Shown: positions 10,040-18,626 of the stretch, in pieces
How positions within the stretch are numbered: the first letter of the stretch is position 1
Layout: each line of letters begins with the position of its first letter
DNA from: Niallia taxi
Lineage (GTDB): Bacteria > Bacillota > Bacilli > Bacillales > Cytobacillaceae
Direction: 5' to 3'
DNA length: 64,000 bases
NCBI RefSeq assembly: GCF_004005475.1
Contig: NZ_RZTZ01000001.1
Coordinates: 744,001-808,000 of the forward strand
Program-made: the position numbers and the translations under genes
The notes under the pieces: generated by a model
What the model saw: the letters and a program-made list of their open reading frames with translations, nothing else
Told to the model about the DNA's origin: nothing
Database searches by the model: none

Positions 10040-10809
10040 TTATATAACCTCTCATTCGCTACAATTTTTGTTCCGTTCCATATTTCAGCTGAATAAAATT
10101 CCTTTTTGCCTGATACAATCATGGCACTGTTCAATCCACTATCGATAGCTGCAAGTGCTGAAGTTACTTTCGGTACCATACCACCTGTAATTTGCCCTTC
10201 CTCTATATACTGCAGCACTTCCTCTTTCCCTATTAGACTGGCAACCTCACCGTCTATCATAATGCCGTCAACATCTGTTATAAATAAGCATTGTTCAACC
10301 TTTAAGCTCTTTGCAACGGCTGATGCTGCATAATCTGCATTTATATTTAGCTTAATCCCATCCTCTGTTATTCCCAGTGGAGTTAAAACAGGGATATAGC
10401 CTTCTTCTAATAAGCGTATGATAAGTTTATTATTAACTTCCTCTACATTGCCGACATAACCAAGATTTTCTTCATCAATCATACTTGCCTGCAAGCAGTT
10501 ATCATCCGTCCCGTTAATTCCAACTGCATAAAGATCATTTTTCCTTAATAAATCAACTAGCTTCCTGTTCGTTTTGCCTGACAAAACCATCTCGACAACG
10601 GCAAGTGCTTCTTCCGTCGTTTTACGTAAACCATTGTGAAACTCTGCCTTTACAGATAATAAATCGAGCATTTCATTTATATCTGGTCCGCCCCCGTGAA
10701 CAAAAATGATATGGAAGCCGTCGTGCTGCAGTTTTTTTATACTGGAAAAGAACCCTTCGGAAAGCTGGTCAATCACACTTCCCCCGCATTTAATAAGTAT
10801 TGTCTTCAT
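10036..10809 (-). CDS. argB: Acetylglutamate kinase
   Basis: ArgB phosphorylates N-acetylglutamate, the second committed step of the pathway. The 257-residue protein belongs to the amino-acid kinase family. It has the N-terminal phosphate-binding KCGGS, the VHGGGPDI loop, INADYAASAVA and a C-terminal GGMVPKV segment. There is no long N-terminal helix of the kind seen in hexameric, arginine-inhibited forms, which suggests a dimeric enzyme (inference). It overlaps argD by four bases and lies 15 bases after argJ. Confidence 0.95.
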   Translation of the reverse strand: MKTILIKCGGSVIDQLSEGFFSSIKKLQHDGFHIIFVHGGGPDINEMLDLLSVKAEFHNGLRKTTEEALAVVEMVLSGKTNRKLVDLLRKNDLYAVGINGTDDNCLQASMIDEENLGYVGNVEEVNNKLIIRLLEEGYIPVLTPLGITEDGIKLNINADYAASAVAKSLKVEQCLFITDVDGIMIDGEVASLIGKEEVLQYIEEGQITGGMVPKVTSALAAIDSGLNSAMIVSGKKEFYSAEIWNGTKIVANERLYK

Positions 10810-10824
10810 TCTCTTAAGACACCC

Positions 10825-12066
10825 CTATGTTCTATAGCTTGCATTGATTTTTACATAATCATAGGACAAATCGCAGCCCCATGCTGTTCCACTCTCGTTT
10901 CCGTTATGCAAATCAACATGAACTTGGATATAATCTTTATTTAAATATGCAATAGCGTCATCTTCTGAAAACAATTGTGGTTCACTGTTTTTCAACATCG
11001 TGATCGGACCGATTGCAATATCGACAGACCCTGGATTTACATCTGTATTTGTTTGCCCGATTGCGGTAATGATTCTTCCCCAGTTAGCATCTGAGCCATA
11101 CATAGCTGTTTTAACAAGATTCGAACCGACAATCTGTTTTGAAATGATTCTTGCTTCTTCCTCTGTTTTACAGCCCTTCACATTCACTTCAATTAATTTT
11201 GTAGCTCCTTCACCATCTTTTGCTATTTGCTTTGCAAGACTCTCACATGCCACAGACAGCAATTCCACAAAAACAGGATAGTCAGGATGCTCTAACGTCA
11301 GCTCTTCATTTTCAGCATAACCGTTAGCCAAAACAAGGACTGTATCATTTGTAGAAGTATCTCCGTCAACTGTAATCTGGTTGAAAGATGTCGGGATAAC
11401 TGTGCTCAATGCCTTTTGCAAAACATCTGAAGAAATATTCGCATCTGTTGTCAGAAAGCCGAGCATTGTTGCCATATTCGGATGGATCATGCCTGATCCC
11501 TTTGCAGCACCGCCAATGGTAACTGTCTTTCCTCCGATTTCAGCAGTGAAACAGCATTTTTTCATCACTAAATCTGTCGTTAAGATAGCCTCTTGAAAAC
11601 TGTCTGCATCTGCCTTTTCATTACCAAACACTAGCTGATTAATTCCTGCTTCAATCTTATCCATTTTCAGGAACTCACCAATTACACCTGTTGAGGAAAC
11701 AGCTACATACTCCTGTTTTGTTTCAAGATGTTCAGCCAGTAATTTCCTCATTTGATAAGCGTCCTGTAAGCCTTTTTCTCCTGTGCAGGCATTTGCACAA
11801 GCACTGTTTACAACGACTGCTTGGATGAGATTCTCTGCCTTAATGGAAGCCTGTGTCACCTTTAGCGGTGCTGCTTGGAAATGGCTCATCGTGTAAACTG
11901 CTGCACAGCTTGCAGGCACCTCACTAACAATCGCACCCAAATCCTTTTTATTGTAGCGCAGCCCTGCGTGTAAACCTGCTGCCTTAAAACCTGATGGTGA
12001 AACAATGCTGCCATCTGGAACTTCTTTTATTTCAAAGGTTTGCTCCCCTTTTGATACAACCTGCAT
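10825..12066 (-). CDS. argJ: Bifunctional ornithine acetyltransferase / N-acetylglutamate synthase
   Basis: ArgJ recycles the acetyl group from N-acetylornithine to glutamate and, in the bifunctional form, also makes N-acetylglutamate from acetyl-CoA. The 413-residue precursor carries the self-cleavage site HPNMAT-MLGF, with the nucleophilic threonine at 200, so it should split into alpha and beta chains. A strong AAGGAGG precedes the ATG, and the gene lies 12 bases after argC. No separate argA is seen, which fits the cyclic pathway of Bacillus. Confidence 0.96.
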   Translation of the reverse strand: MQVVSKGEQTFEIKEVPDGSIVSPSGFKAAGLHAGLRYNKKDLGAIVSEVPASCAAVYTMSHFQAAPLKVTQASIKAENLIQAVVVNSACANACTGEKGLQDAYQMRKLLAEHLETKQEYVAVSSTGVIGEFLKMDKIEAGINQLVFGNEKADADSFQEAILTTDLVMKKCCFTAEIGGKTVTIGGAAKGSGMIHPNMATMLGFLTTDANISSDVLQKALSTVIPTSFNQITVDGDTSTNDTVLVLANGYAENEELTLEHPDYPVFVELLSVACESLAKQIAKDGEGATKLIEVNVKGCKTEEEARIISKQIVGSNLVKTAMYGSDANWGRIITAIGQTNTDVNPGSVDIAIGPITMLKNSEPQLFSEDDAIAYLNKDYIQVHVDLHNGNESGTAWGCDLSYDYVKINASYRT

Positions 12067-12078
12067 GAATACTCCTCC

Positions 12079-13113
12079 TTATGGATACATAGGCACAAAA
12101 TTCAAGCCTGTACATTCGTCGATGCCAAACATAATATTCGCATTTTGTACTGCTTGCCCTGCAGCGCCTTTCATTAAATTATCAATTGTTGCTATAATTG
12201 TGAGCCTTCCTGTTCTTTCGTCGAGTTGTAAGCCGATATCGCAATAATTGGAGCCACTAACCTCCTTAATGGAAGGGAAATTACCTATTGGTCTTACACG
12301 TACAAAAGGTTTGTCTTTATATGCATCCATAAACAGCGTGTGAACCTGCTCTATCGTGCTTTCCTTTTGTAAGGAAGCGTATATTGTCGCCATGATGCCT
12401 CTGTTAACAGGAAGCAAATGAGTTGAAAAAGTAACAGGTCCTATCGAAGCATTCCAGTCTGTTAACTGTTGTTCAATTTCTGGTATATGCTGATGCTCAT
12501 TTACTTTATAGATTTTCAAATTTTCATTCATTTCAGCAAGCATCGTTCCCCTTGAAGGTGTCCTGCCTGCACCAGAAATGCCTGATTTCGCATCGATAAT
12601 GATACTATCCGGCTTAACAATATCTTCTTTAATAACAGGAGCTAATCCAAGCAATGTTGCAGTCGGATAACAGCCTGGGTTTGATAACCAATCTGCTGTT
12701 GCAATATTTTCCTTATTCCATTCAGAAAGTCCGTAAACAAACTTGTTTACCACCTCTTTAGGAGCAGGCTGTTTCTTATACCATGTTTGATAATCATCCA
12801 AGTTACGGAGGCGCATATCCCCCGATAAATCAACAATCTTTATTTGTTTATCAGCAAACTCGCTTATCAGCTTGCTTGATACACCAGATGGAGTAGCAAA
12901 AAAAACAACATCACAATTTGCTGCAATAGCCTCAGAATCTACCTTTTCTAATTTATTTTCGACGATGCTATACAGATGGGGATATTCATTCCATACAGGA
13001 ACTTCATCTCTTGTTGTATGGACAGAGTGAATAGAAAATTCAGGGTGATTTGCTAAAACCCTCATTAATTCAGCTCCCCCGTATCCAGTTGTACCAATAA
13101 TTGCAGCTTTCAT
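12079..13113 (-). CDS. argC: N-acetyl-gamma-glutamyl-phosphate reductase
   Basis: ArgC reduces N-acetylglutamyl phosphate to the semialdehyde with NADPH. The 344-residue protein has the N-terminal Rossmann motif GTTGYGGAEL and the active-site cysteine in NPGCYPT (C148). Two adjacent ATG codons exist. The second (13113) is five bases from GGAGG and is preferred over the first (13116), which is only two bases away. This is the first gene of the seven-gene operon and has the promoter upstream. Confidence 0.96.
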   Translation of the reverse strand: MKAAIIGTTGYGGAELMRVLANHPEFSIHSVHTTRDEVPVWNEYPHLYSIVENKLEKVDSEAIAANCDVVFFATPSGVSSKLISEFADKQIKIVDLSGDMRLRNLDDYQTWYKKQPAPKEVVNKFVYGLSEWNKENIATADWLSNPGCYPTATLLGLAPVIKEDIVKPDSIIIDAKSGISGAGRTPSRGTMLAEMNENLKIYKVNEHQHIPEIEQQLTDWNASIGPVTFSTHLLPVNRGIMATIYASLQKESTIEQVHTLFMDAYKDKPFVRVRPIGNFPSIKEVSGSNYCDIGLQLDERTGRLTIIATIDNLMKGAAGQAVQNANIMFGIDECTGLNFVPMYP

Positions 13114-13147
13114 CATTTCCTCCTTCTACAGGAAGTTCTGTATATTT

Positions 13148-13180
13148 AATCATTTTTATTTATAAATATTAATATTCGAT
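13148..13180 (-). promoter_or_regulatory. Possible AhrC/ArgR operator
   Basis: The region just downstream of the predicted argC start site is almost pure A/T and holds overlapping partial matches to the ArgR/AhrC half-site (TGAATA-like), notably ATAAATAAAAATGAT on the minus strand. Arginine repression through AhrC is established for the same operon in B. subtilis. The site itself is a weak match and is inferred from position. Confidence 0.3.
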
Positions 13181-13186
13181 TCTCTT

Positions 13187-13215
13187 ATTATAAAAACTTA
13201 GCATTATAAAATCAA
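13187..13215 (-). promoter_or_regulatory. Promoter of the arginine operon
   Basis: The minus strand shows -35 TTGATT (13215-13210), a 17-bp spacer and -10 TATAAT (13192-13187), about 75 bases before argC. It is the only good promoter match between the moeA terminator and argC. Confidence 0.7.
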
Positions 13216-13300
13216 CCGTTTTTCAAAAAAGAATTAATTTTCTATTTTCTTTACTAATGATATGTATCACCGTGTTGTCTTGCCCATCTTTTTTGCAAAT

Positions 13301-13326
13301 AAAAAAAACACCTAAACAGGTGTTTT
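13301..13326 (-). terminator. Terminator of moaA-moeA
   Basis: A 9-bp stem AAAACACCT/AGGTGTTTT with a four-base loop sits seven bases after the moeA stop and is followed by a run of eight T residues on the minus strand. Confidence 0.88.
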
Positions 13327-13332
13327 CGCTCA

Positions 13333-14589
13333 TTAATAGGTGTTAGCACTATCATCAAGCAGGATTACTTGAACCTGCTCACCCTTTTTAAATCCATTAA
13401 TGCCTCCTGGAAGGATTGTTAAGGCATTGGCGTTAGCAATACTGCTGACGATACTTGATTTATCTGTGCCGCTTGGTCCTGTATAAAGGACACCATCTGC
13501 AAGGACAGCACGGCTTCTAATGAATCTTGTGAATGCATTTGTTGTTGGAAAATCCTCTTTCAGAATGGCGGAAGCTGTCGTTAAATGTGGCTTTTCTGAA
13601 AACAACATCGTTCGGATGATTGGTCTTGCATAAAGTTCAAAGCCAACAAAGCATGCCGACGGGTTTCCTGACAGTCCAAACAACAGCTTTCCATCTAACA
13701 CAGCGACCGTCGTTACACTTCCAGGACGCATTGCAATCTTGTTAAATAATACTTCAGCACCTAATTTTCGGTAAATATCTGGCAGCAGGTCATAGTCTCC
13801 CACTGAAACTCCGCCTGTAGTCAACAAAATATCCACCGTGTCCATTGCTTTTTTCATAGCTTGATAGCTTTCGTCCAGTACGTCTGCAAGCTTACCAAAA
13901 TAGACTGCTTCTGCTCCAGCTTGCTTTATTTGAGCCATTACCATATAGGCATTACTATTTCTGATTTTACCTTCCTCGAGCTCTTCATGTACCTCCAATA
14001 ATTCACTTCCTGTTGCAAATACTCCAATTATAGGCTTTTTTGCAACTGGTACTTGTTCATAGCCAAATGTTGCGAGCAATGCTACAATTCCGGGATTTAT
14101 TTTTGTCCCTTTTTTAACAAGAACAGCACCTGCTTGTACATCCTCCCCTTTAAAGGAAAGGTTTTCTCCTTTGAGTACAGGCTTGCTAATGGTAATATGT
14201 TTGTCATCAAGTGTTGATGCTTCGATTACATCCTCTAGCATCACAACTGCATCACAGTCTGGAGGCAGCATTGCTCCTGTCATAATTCGAACAGCTTCAA
14301 ACCTGCCGACGCTTTTGTTGCAAACATAGCCTGCACCTATTTCGTCAATCACTTTCAAACGGAGCGGGTTTTCTTTCGAACAGTCAGCCAAATCCTCTGA
14401 TTTCACTGCATATCCATCATACGCAGACCTGTCAAACCTTGGGACATCATGGTCTGCTTTCAAATCTTCACTTAAGAAACGATCACAGCTGTCAAAGATC
14501 GAAACGAATTCCTGCTGTCCTTCCAGCTTATGCTCCATTACTTTTTGTACTGCATCTGCCACCGCCAGCGGTGTTCTTTTTTCAACCAT
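13333..14589 (-). CDS. moeA: Molybdopterin molybdotransferase MoeA
   Basis: MoeA inserts molybdate into adenylylated molybdopterin, the last step of molybdenum cofactor synthesis. The 418-residue protein has the MoeA domain order: N-terminal segment with FDRSAYDGYAV, a central MoCF-binding domain with TTGGVSVGDYD, the GLSGNPSACFVGFELYARP motif, and a C-terminal beta-barrel domain. It lies 15 bases after moaA and ends at a terminator, so moaA-moeA form a small operon. No molybdenum enzyme is in the window. Confidence 0.95.
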   Translation of the reverse strand: MVEKRTPLAVADAVQKVMEHKLEGQQEFVSIFDSCDRFLSEDLKADHDVPRFDRSAYDGYAVKSEDLADCSKENPLRLKVIDEIGAGYVCNKSVGRFEAVRIMTGAMLPPDCDAVVMLEDVIEASTLDDKHITISKPVLKGENLSFKGEDVQAGAVLVKKGTKINPGIVALLATFGYEQVPVAKKPIIGVFATGSELLEVHEELEEGKIRNSNAYMVMAQIKQAGAEAVYFGKLADVLDESYQAMKKAMDTVDILLTTGGVSVGDYDLLPDIYRKLGAEVLFNKIAMRPGSVTTVAVLDGKLLFGLSGNPSACFVGFELYARPIIRTMLFSEKPHLTTASAILKEDFPTTNAFTRFIRSRAVLADGVLYTGPSGTDKSSIVSSIANANALTILPGGINGFKKGEQVQVILLDDSANTY

Positions 14590-14604
14590 TACAACCCCTC
14601 TTCT

Positions 14605-15606
14605 CTACCCGCCGATATAGGACATCTCTATTTTACTCTTACTTCTACTTGTTTCTTCTGTCCGCAAATCAGAATATCTGTCAGCGCGCTTTTGCCAAAC
14701 TCCCTTAATATAATTCAAGACTTCCTGGTCTGTAACACCATTACGAATAAAATGCTTTAAGTCATGGCCCTTCCCATTAAACAGACATGTGTATAATTTC
14801 CCGTCTGCTGAAATCCTTGATCTCGTACAGCTTGAACAAAAGGATTCTGTCACAGATGTAATAAAGCCTACATAAGTGCTCGTGTCTTTATATAAATATT
14901 TTTTGGCCACTTCTCCATAATAATCAGGCTCTGCTTCCATTAACTCAAATTCTGTTTTCAATAAATCAATAATAGCCTTCTTCGACACAACTTCATCCAG
15001 CTTCCAGCCATTTGTGCTGCCAACATCCATATACTCAATGAAACGAAGCTCAATATTTTCTTCCAGGCAAAACTTCGCCATTGGAATAATTTCCGACTCG
15101 TTCAGCCCTTTTTTAACTACCATATTTATTTTTACACCAAGACCGGCATTTTTAGCTGCTTCGATTCCTTTTTTGACAGGATTCGTGCGAACATTCCTTC
15201 CGTTCATCTGACCGAAAAGTTCATCATTTAAGCTATCCAAGCTTATGTTAACACGTTTTAAACCGGCATTTTTAAGGGCAAGTGCATATCGTGGTAGATA
15301 TATGCCATTTGTTGTTAAGGCAATATCATGCAAACCATCGATGTGGACAAGCCTTTCAATAAGCAGATGGAGGTCTTTGCGAAGCAAAGGCTCACCACCT
15401 GTCAGGCGGATTTTTTCGACACCGAGCGATACAAAGGCCTTTGCCAGCCTCTCCAATTCTTCAAAGGAAAGCAACTCTTCTTTTGGGAGAAAAGCATAAT
15501 CCTCCCCAAATATTTCGGCAGGCATACAATAACTGCACCGGAAGTTACAGCGGTCAATTACACTTATACGCAAATCCCTCAGCGGTCTATTAAGTAAGTC
15601 CTTCAT
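14605..15606 (-). CDS. moaA: GTP 3',8-cyclase MoaA
   Basis: MoaA is the radical-SAM enzyme that, with MoaC, turns GTP into cyclic pyranopterin monophosphate. The N-terminal cluster motif CNFRCSYC (C20, C24, C27) and the C-terminal cluster CSSCTRSR...CLF are both present, and the chain ends in the conserved double glycine (YIGG) needed for activity in the family. I chose the ATG at 15606, which follows AGGAGGTG by about ten bases. An in-frame ATG at 15630 lies upstream of that ribosome site. The protein is 333 residues. Confidence 0.95.
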   Translation of the reverse strand: MKDLLNRPLRDLRISVIDRCNFRCSYCMPAEIFGEDYAFLPKEELLSFEELERLAKAFVSLGVEKIRLTGGEPLLRKDLHLLIERLVHIDGLHDIALTTNGIYLPRYALALKNAGLKRVNISLDSLNDELFGQMNGRNVRTNPVKKGIEAAKNAGLGVKINMVVKKGLNESEIIPMAKFCLEENIELRFIEYMDVGSTNGWKLDEVVSKKAIIDLLKTEFELMEAEPDYYGEVAKKYLYKDTSTYVGFITSVTESFCSSCTRSRISADGKLYTCLFNGKGHDLKHFIRNGVTDQEVLNYIKGVWQKRADRYSDLRTEETSRSKSKIEMSYIGG

Positions 15607-15644
15607 GTTGTCATTCACCTCCTGAAACATAGCTGAATATTCCG

Positions 15645-15692
15645 AAAATAAAAGTAAGTAAGGAAGAAAAGTCTCCCTTACTTACTTTTATT
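15645..15692 (-). terminator. Terminator of yitW
   Basis: A perfect 17-bp stem, 15647-15663 with 15676-15692, built from AAGTAAGTAAGG-type repeats overlaps the yitW stop codon. A T-rich stretch follows on the minus strand. Confidence 0.8.
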
Positions 15693-15996
15693 GCACACCT
15701 AATGCAATTTTTGCATATCTGGACATTCTGTCCTTTGTCCAATGTGGAGTCCAGACGATATTCACTTCTGTTTCCTTTACTTCAGGTATGTCTGTAACAG
15801 CAGTTTTCACCTGATCAACGATAACTCCTGCTAGCGGGCAGCCCATCGCAGTCAATGTCATCGTTACAGTCAATACACCAGCATCATTCAACTCAAGGTC
15901 ATATACAAGACCAAGATTAACAATATCTACACCTAATTCTGGATCGATGACAAGCTCTAACGCACCCATAATATTATCTTTTAATGCTTCTTCCAT
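15688..15996 (-). CDS. yitW: YitW / SufT-type DUF59 Fe-S assembly protein
   Basis: This 102-residue protein is a stand-alone DUF59 (MIP18) domain. It contains DPELGVDIVNLGLVYD, the hallmark of the family, and the conserved cysteine in TAMGCPLA, and ends with the WTKDRMSRYAKIALG block typical of YitW. Family members help mature iron-sulfur proteins. I set the start at the ATG at 15996, eight bases after AAGGAG. A GTG three codons upstream touches the ribosome site. It is a single gene placed between yitV and moaA. Confidence 0.92.
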   Translation of the reverse strand: MEEALKDNIMGALELVIDPELGVDIVNLGLVYDLELNDAGVLTVTMTLTAMGCPLAGVIVDQVKTAVTDIPEVKETEVNIVWTPHWTKDRMSRYAKIALGVQ

Positions 15997-16139
15997 TTTA
16001 TCCACTCCTTATCAACTCTTCTATATAACGGATCTGCCTGACCCTAAAATTTCCTATATTGTTCCTTCTTATCATAACAGAGATGTAGTCTAGATTAAAA
16101 GAATTCGATTAGGAAATATCAATAAATCAGGGAAATCAC

Positions 16140-16925
16140 CTATAGGGCTTTATCTGCCTGCAGAAACTCTGTAAACCAGTCTATCGTTTTTAGCATCGCT
16201 TTTCTGCTTACTTTATGTCCTGTATTTTCTTCTGTTATATAAAATAGGTTCTCTGGTGTTTCTTCGTATAATGGCAGAATGGTTTCATAAAACTGACGGG
16301 AATACTTATATGGAACCACTTCATCCTTTTTACCATGCCAAAACATCAATGGTCTGTTATCGAGCTTTTCAGGCTGTTTACTTAAATCAAGCTCCCTTAA
16401 TTTTTGCAGCAGGTTATTGATTTCCGCTTCAGTAAGTGGCACATCATAGCCCCGTTCTTTCACTTCCTGAATGGTGTAATTGGCAAACTGCTCATAATAA
16501 GGCATTCCCATAAGACAAACAGCAGTATTAATCCATGGGTAACGGCTTAATGCTCCTAAAGTAACAATTCCTCCCATGCTTGTACCGACGAGGCCAATCT
16601 GGCCTATTTGAATAAGCTTCTTACTCTCAAAATAATTTTTGATAAGCTCAATTTCTTCAATTGTTTTTAGAACAATATCCCAAAACTGAAGATTCAGCTT
16701 CATTCCTGTAAGACCTGTGTCTCTTTCACCGTGATACATGGCATCAGGCAGGACAACCCGAAAACCTTTTTCTGCTAAATTATAGGCAAAATGGAGATTA
16801 TGCTCCTTTGCACTTGTGAAGCCATGAATAAATTGAATAAAAGGAAGGGGCTTATCAATATTTTCTTGTGCGACAATATGCAAAACAGGTATATCTTTTA
16901 TATTTATTTTTTCGATAATAATCAT
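16140..16925 (-). CDS. yitV: YitV-like alpha/beta-hydrolase (esterase)
   Basis: A 261-residue alpha/beta-hydrolase of the prolyl-oligopeptidase/dienelactone-hydrolase type, without signal peptide. The oxyanion region FIHGFTSAKEH, the nucleophile elbow GTSMGG (S116), an acid in WHGKKDEVVP and a final histidine in NTGHKVS give a full catalytic triad. The start at 16925 follows GGGAGG by seven bases. Upstream in-frame ATGs lack a ribosome site. Its neighbours yitU and yitW match B. subtilis. The substrate is unknown. Confidence 0.88.
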   Translation of the reverse strand: MIIIEKINIKDIPVLHIVAQENIDKPLPFIQFIHGFTSAKEHNLHFAYNLAEKGFRVVLPDAMYHGERDTGLTGMKLNLQFWDIVLKTIEEIELIKNYFESKKLIQIGQIGLVGTSMGGIVTLGALSRYPWINTAVCLMGMPYYEQFANYTIQEVKERGYDVPLTEAEINNLLQKLRELDLSKQPEKLDNRPLMFWHGKKDEVVPYKYSRQFYETILPLYEETPENLFYITEENTGHKVSRKAMLKTIDWFTEFLQADKAL

Positions 16926-17226
16926 TTGTATGCCTCCCTTAGCTATATTTTTTTGTAAATTCATTTTTGTTGAGTTAACATAATAGATAAGCAAGCAAGT
17001 AAGCCTGCTTCTAATTTTAATTTTCAGCTATACAAGTTCTTTATAGAACCTTAACACTTGTCTATTACAATAAATGCATATATTGCATTGATGTACGATA
17101 TGTATATAATAGCAATATTTAGTTTATCATGAACTCTTTCTATTTACTAAGCATGTTACTTAAGAAGCTGGTGGTTATGACCATCAACTTTTTATAAATA
17201 ATATTACTAAACGATAAGGAGAAATT
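16926..17226. other. Divergent yitV/yitU intergenic region
   Basis: This 301-base A/T-rich gap between divergent genes holds the yitU promoter (17083-17110) and the yitU ribosome site at its right end. I saw no additional gene, hairpin terminator or RNA element in it. Confidence 0.6.
17083..17110 (+). promoter_or_regulatory. Probable promoter of yitU
   Basis: TTGCAT (17083-17088), a 16-base spacer and TATAAT (17105-17110). The untranslated leader would be about 110 bases. Confidence 0.55.
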
Positions 17227-18045
17227 ATGACAGAAAAACATCTGATTGCTCTAGACCTTGATGGAACATTACTTAAAAACGATAAGACAATTTCCCCTTT
17301 AACAAAAAAAGTGATTGAAAAGGCAAAAGAAGCCGGTCATATTGTAATGATTGCAACTGGAAGACCTTATCGAGCAAGTGAAGCTATTTATAAAGAACTT
17401 AATTTAGATACACCTATTGTTAATTTTAACGGTGCTTTCATTCATCATCCCCGCTCTAAGGAATGGGGCATATACCATTCTCCTTTAGATATTTCAACTG
17501 TAAAGGAAATTGTGGAAGCATGCAGTGAATTTGACTACCATAATATCATTGCAGAAGTAATCGATGATGTGTATTTTCACTATCATGATGATAAATTGCT
17601 CGACATCTTTTCATTAGGAAATCCGAAAACAACAACAGGAAATCTAATGGAATTTTTGGAAGCATCACCAACATGCCTGCTCATCCATGCTGAGGAAAAG
17701 GATGTAGTACGCATTCGCAAGCATTTATCTGATGTTCACGCTGATTTAATTGATCACCGCCGCTGGGGAGACCCTTATCATATTATTGAAATTGTCAGGA
17801 CAGGCCTAAGCAAAGCGATAGGTTTGCAAAAGGTTTCTGATTTTTATCATATCCCGCAAAAGAATATCATTGCTTTTGGTGATGAGGATAATGATTTTGA
17901 GATGATTGAATATGCAGGTGTTGGGGTTGCAATGGGCAATGGCTTGCAGGAGCTTAAATCACGAGCGAACCATATTACATTGACAAATGAACAAGATGGC
18001 ATTGCTGTCTTCTTGAACGATTATTTAGATTTAAAGGCACTATGA
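17227..18045 (+). CDS. yitU: YitU-like Cof-type HAD phosphatase
   Basis: A 272-residue HAD-superfamily hydrolase of the Cof subfamily (class IIB cap). Motif I is DLDGT (10-14, nucleophile D10), motif II ATGRPY follows near 43, and motif IV GDEDNDFEMIEYAG is near 218. Such enzymes dephosphorylate small phosphorylated metabolites such as sugar phosphates or flavin precursors. The substrate cannot be told from sequence. The start follows AAGGAGA, and the gene ends at a strong terminator. Confidence 0.93.
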   Translation: MTEKHLIALDLDGTLLKNDKTISPLTKKVIEKAKEAGHIVMIATGRPYRASEAIYKELNLDTPIVNFNGAFIHHPRSKEWGIYHSPLDISTVKEIVEACSEFDYHNIIAEVIDDVYFHYHDDKLLDIFSLGNPKTTTGNLMEFLEASPTCLLIHAEEKDVVRIRKHLSDVHADLIDHRRWGDPYHIIEIVRTGLSKAIGLQKVSDFYHIPQKNIIAFGDEDNDFEMIEYAGVGVAMGNGLQELKSRANHITLTNEQDGIAVFLNDYLDLKAL

Positions 18046-18046
18046 T

Positions 18047-18080
18047 AAAAAAAGAGTCGCGTTTTCGGCTCTTTTTTTTT
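18047..18080 (+). terminator. Terminator of yitU
   Basis: An A-run, the stem GAGTCG/CGGCTC (one G-T pair, six-base loop) and a run of nine T residues directly follow the yitU stop. Confidence 0.9.
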
Positions 18081-18245
18081 GGTTAACATTACCGCCTATT
18101 TAATCAGGCCAATGACCAATACTATGGAAAGAAGCAGTTTGCAGCTGTTTCCTTTTGAAAATGATCACACTGCCTTTAGCTCTAAAGGCAAATGGTTGTG
18201 CTTCGTCCATTTTAAAAATATGACTTTGCGGAGGGATTACTTGTT

Positions 18246-18395
18246 ATGGGAAAACGAAATAAATCAAAACGCTTTGTGCAACAGGGTGTAGACTCAGTAT
18301 CTAAGCATGATGAACGTATCCCTTATCATATGACATATGCAGAGGCCGAAAGCTATAAGATGGGCAACTCTAAGGACACTCACGGAGGAATATAA
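18246..18395 (+). CDS. Unrecognised 49-residue protein co-transcribed with yizC
   Basis: This ATG-to-TAA frame encodes a small basic protein beginning MGKRNKSKRF and containing RIPYHMTYAEAESYKMG, with no membrane segment. GGAGG lies 11 bases upstream. Its stop codon (18393-18395) directly abuts the ATG of yizC, and the yizC ribosome site GGAGG lies inside its last codons, so the two are probably translated from one message. I do not recognise the family. Size, charge and company would suit a minor sporulation or spore-core protein, but that is a guess. Confidence 0.65.
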   Translation: MGKRNKSKRFVQQGVDSVSKHDERIPYHMTYAEAESYKMGNSKDTHGGI

Positions 18396-18587
18396 ATGGG
18401 CAACCGATTATTTCAAGAAGCTAGACAAGCAGTAGAATTGGCAAAAATGTCTGATGGTCGTGATTCAGAAAGAATGATTGCCATCGCCAAAAATGCACTA
18501 AGCTCTGCCTATGCAAATACGACAAGTGCTGAACAAGAACAGCTGTCAGATTTGCAAAAGGAGCTTGAGCAGCTAGAAACCCGTTAA
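18396..18587 (+). CDS. yizC: YizC-like DUF3813 protein
   Basis: A 63-residue, almost wholly helical protein. MGNRLFQEARQAVELAK at the N-terminus and a leucine/glutamate heptad pattern in the last 25 residues are what I recall for DUF3813 (B. subtilis YizC). Function is unknown. It lies between yitU and the ipi-like gene exactly as in B. subtilis. GGAGG within the end of the preceding small gene is seven bases from the ATG. Confidence 0.8.
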   Translation: MGNRLFQEARQAVELAKMSDGRDSERMIAIAKNALSSAYANTTSAEQEQLSDLQKELEQLETR

Positions 18588-18599
18588 TAAAAGTAAAAG

Positions 18600-18621
18600 C
18601 AGCCCTCACTTTTGAGGGCTG
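18600..18621. terminator. Terminator between yizC and the BsuPI gene
   Basis: A perfect 9-bp stem CAGCCCTCA/TGAGGGCTG with loop CTTT lies between convergent genes. The minus-strand side is T-rich (CTTTTACTTTTATT), so it mainly serves the BsuPI gene. The plus-strand tail is poor. Confidence 0.75.
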
Positions 18622-18626
18622 TATCC

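Noticed and set aside
12079-13215. Looked for a T-box, riboswitch or attenuator leader before the arginine operon.
   Set aside because: The leader is only about 70 bases and A/T-rich, with no conserved T-box sequence and no antiterminator/terminator pair.
15645-15692. AAGTAAGTAAGG repeats suggesting a short repeat array.
   Set aside because: They are the two arms of one terminator hairpin after yitW, not a repeat array.
18079-18291. Plus-strand open frame of 70 codons between yitU and the small gene.
   Set aside because: It starts at the end of the T run of the yitU terminator without a ribosome site and overlaps the better-supported 49-residue gene in another frame.
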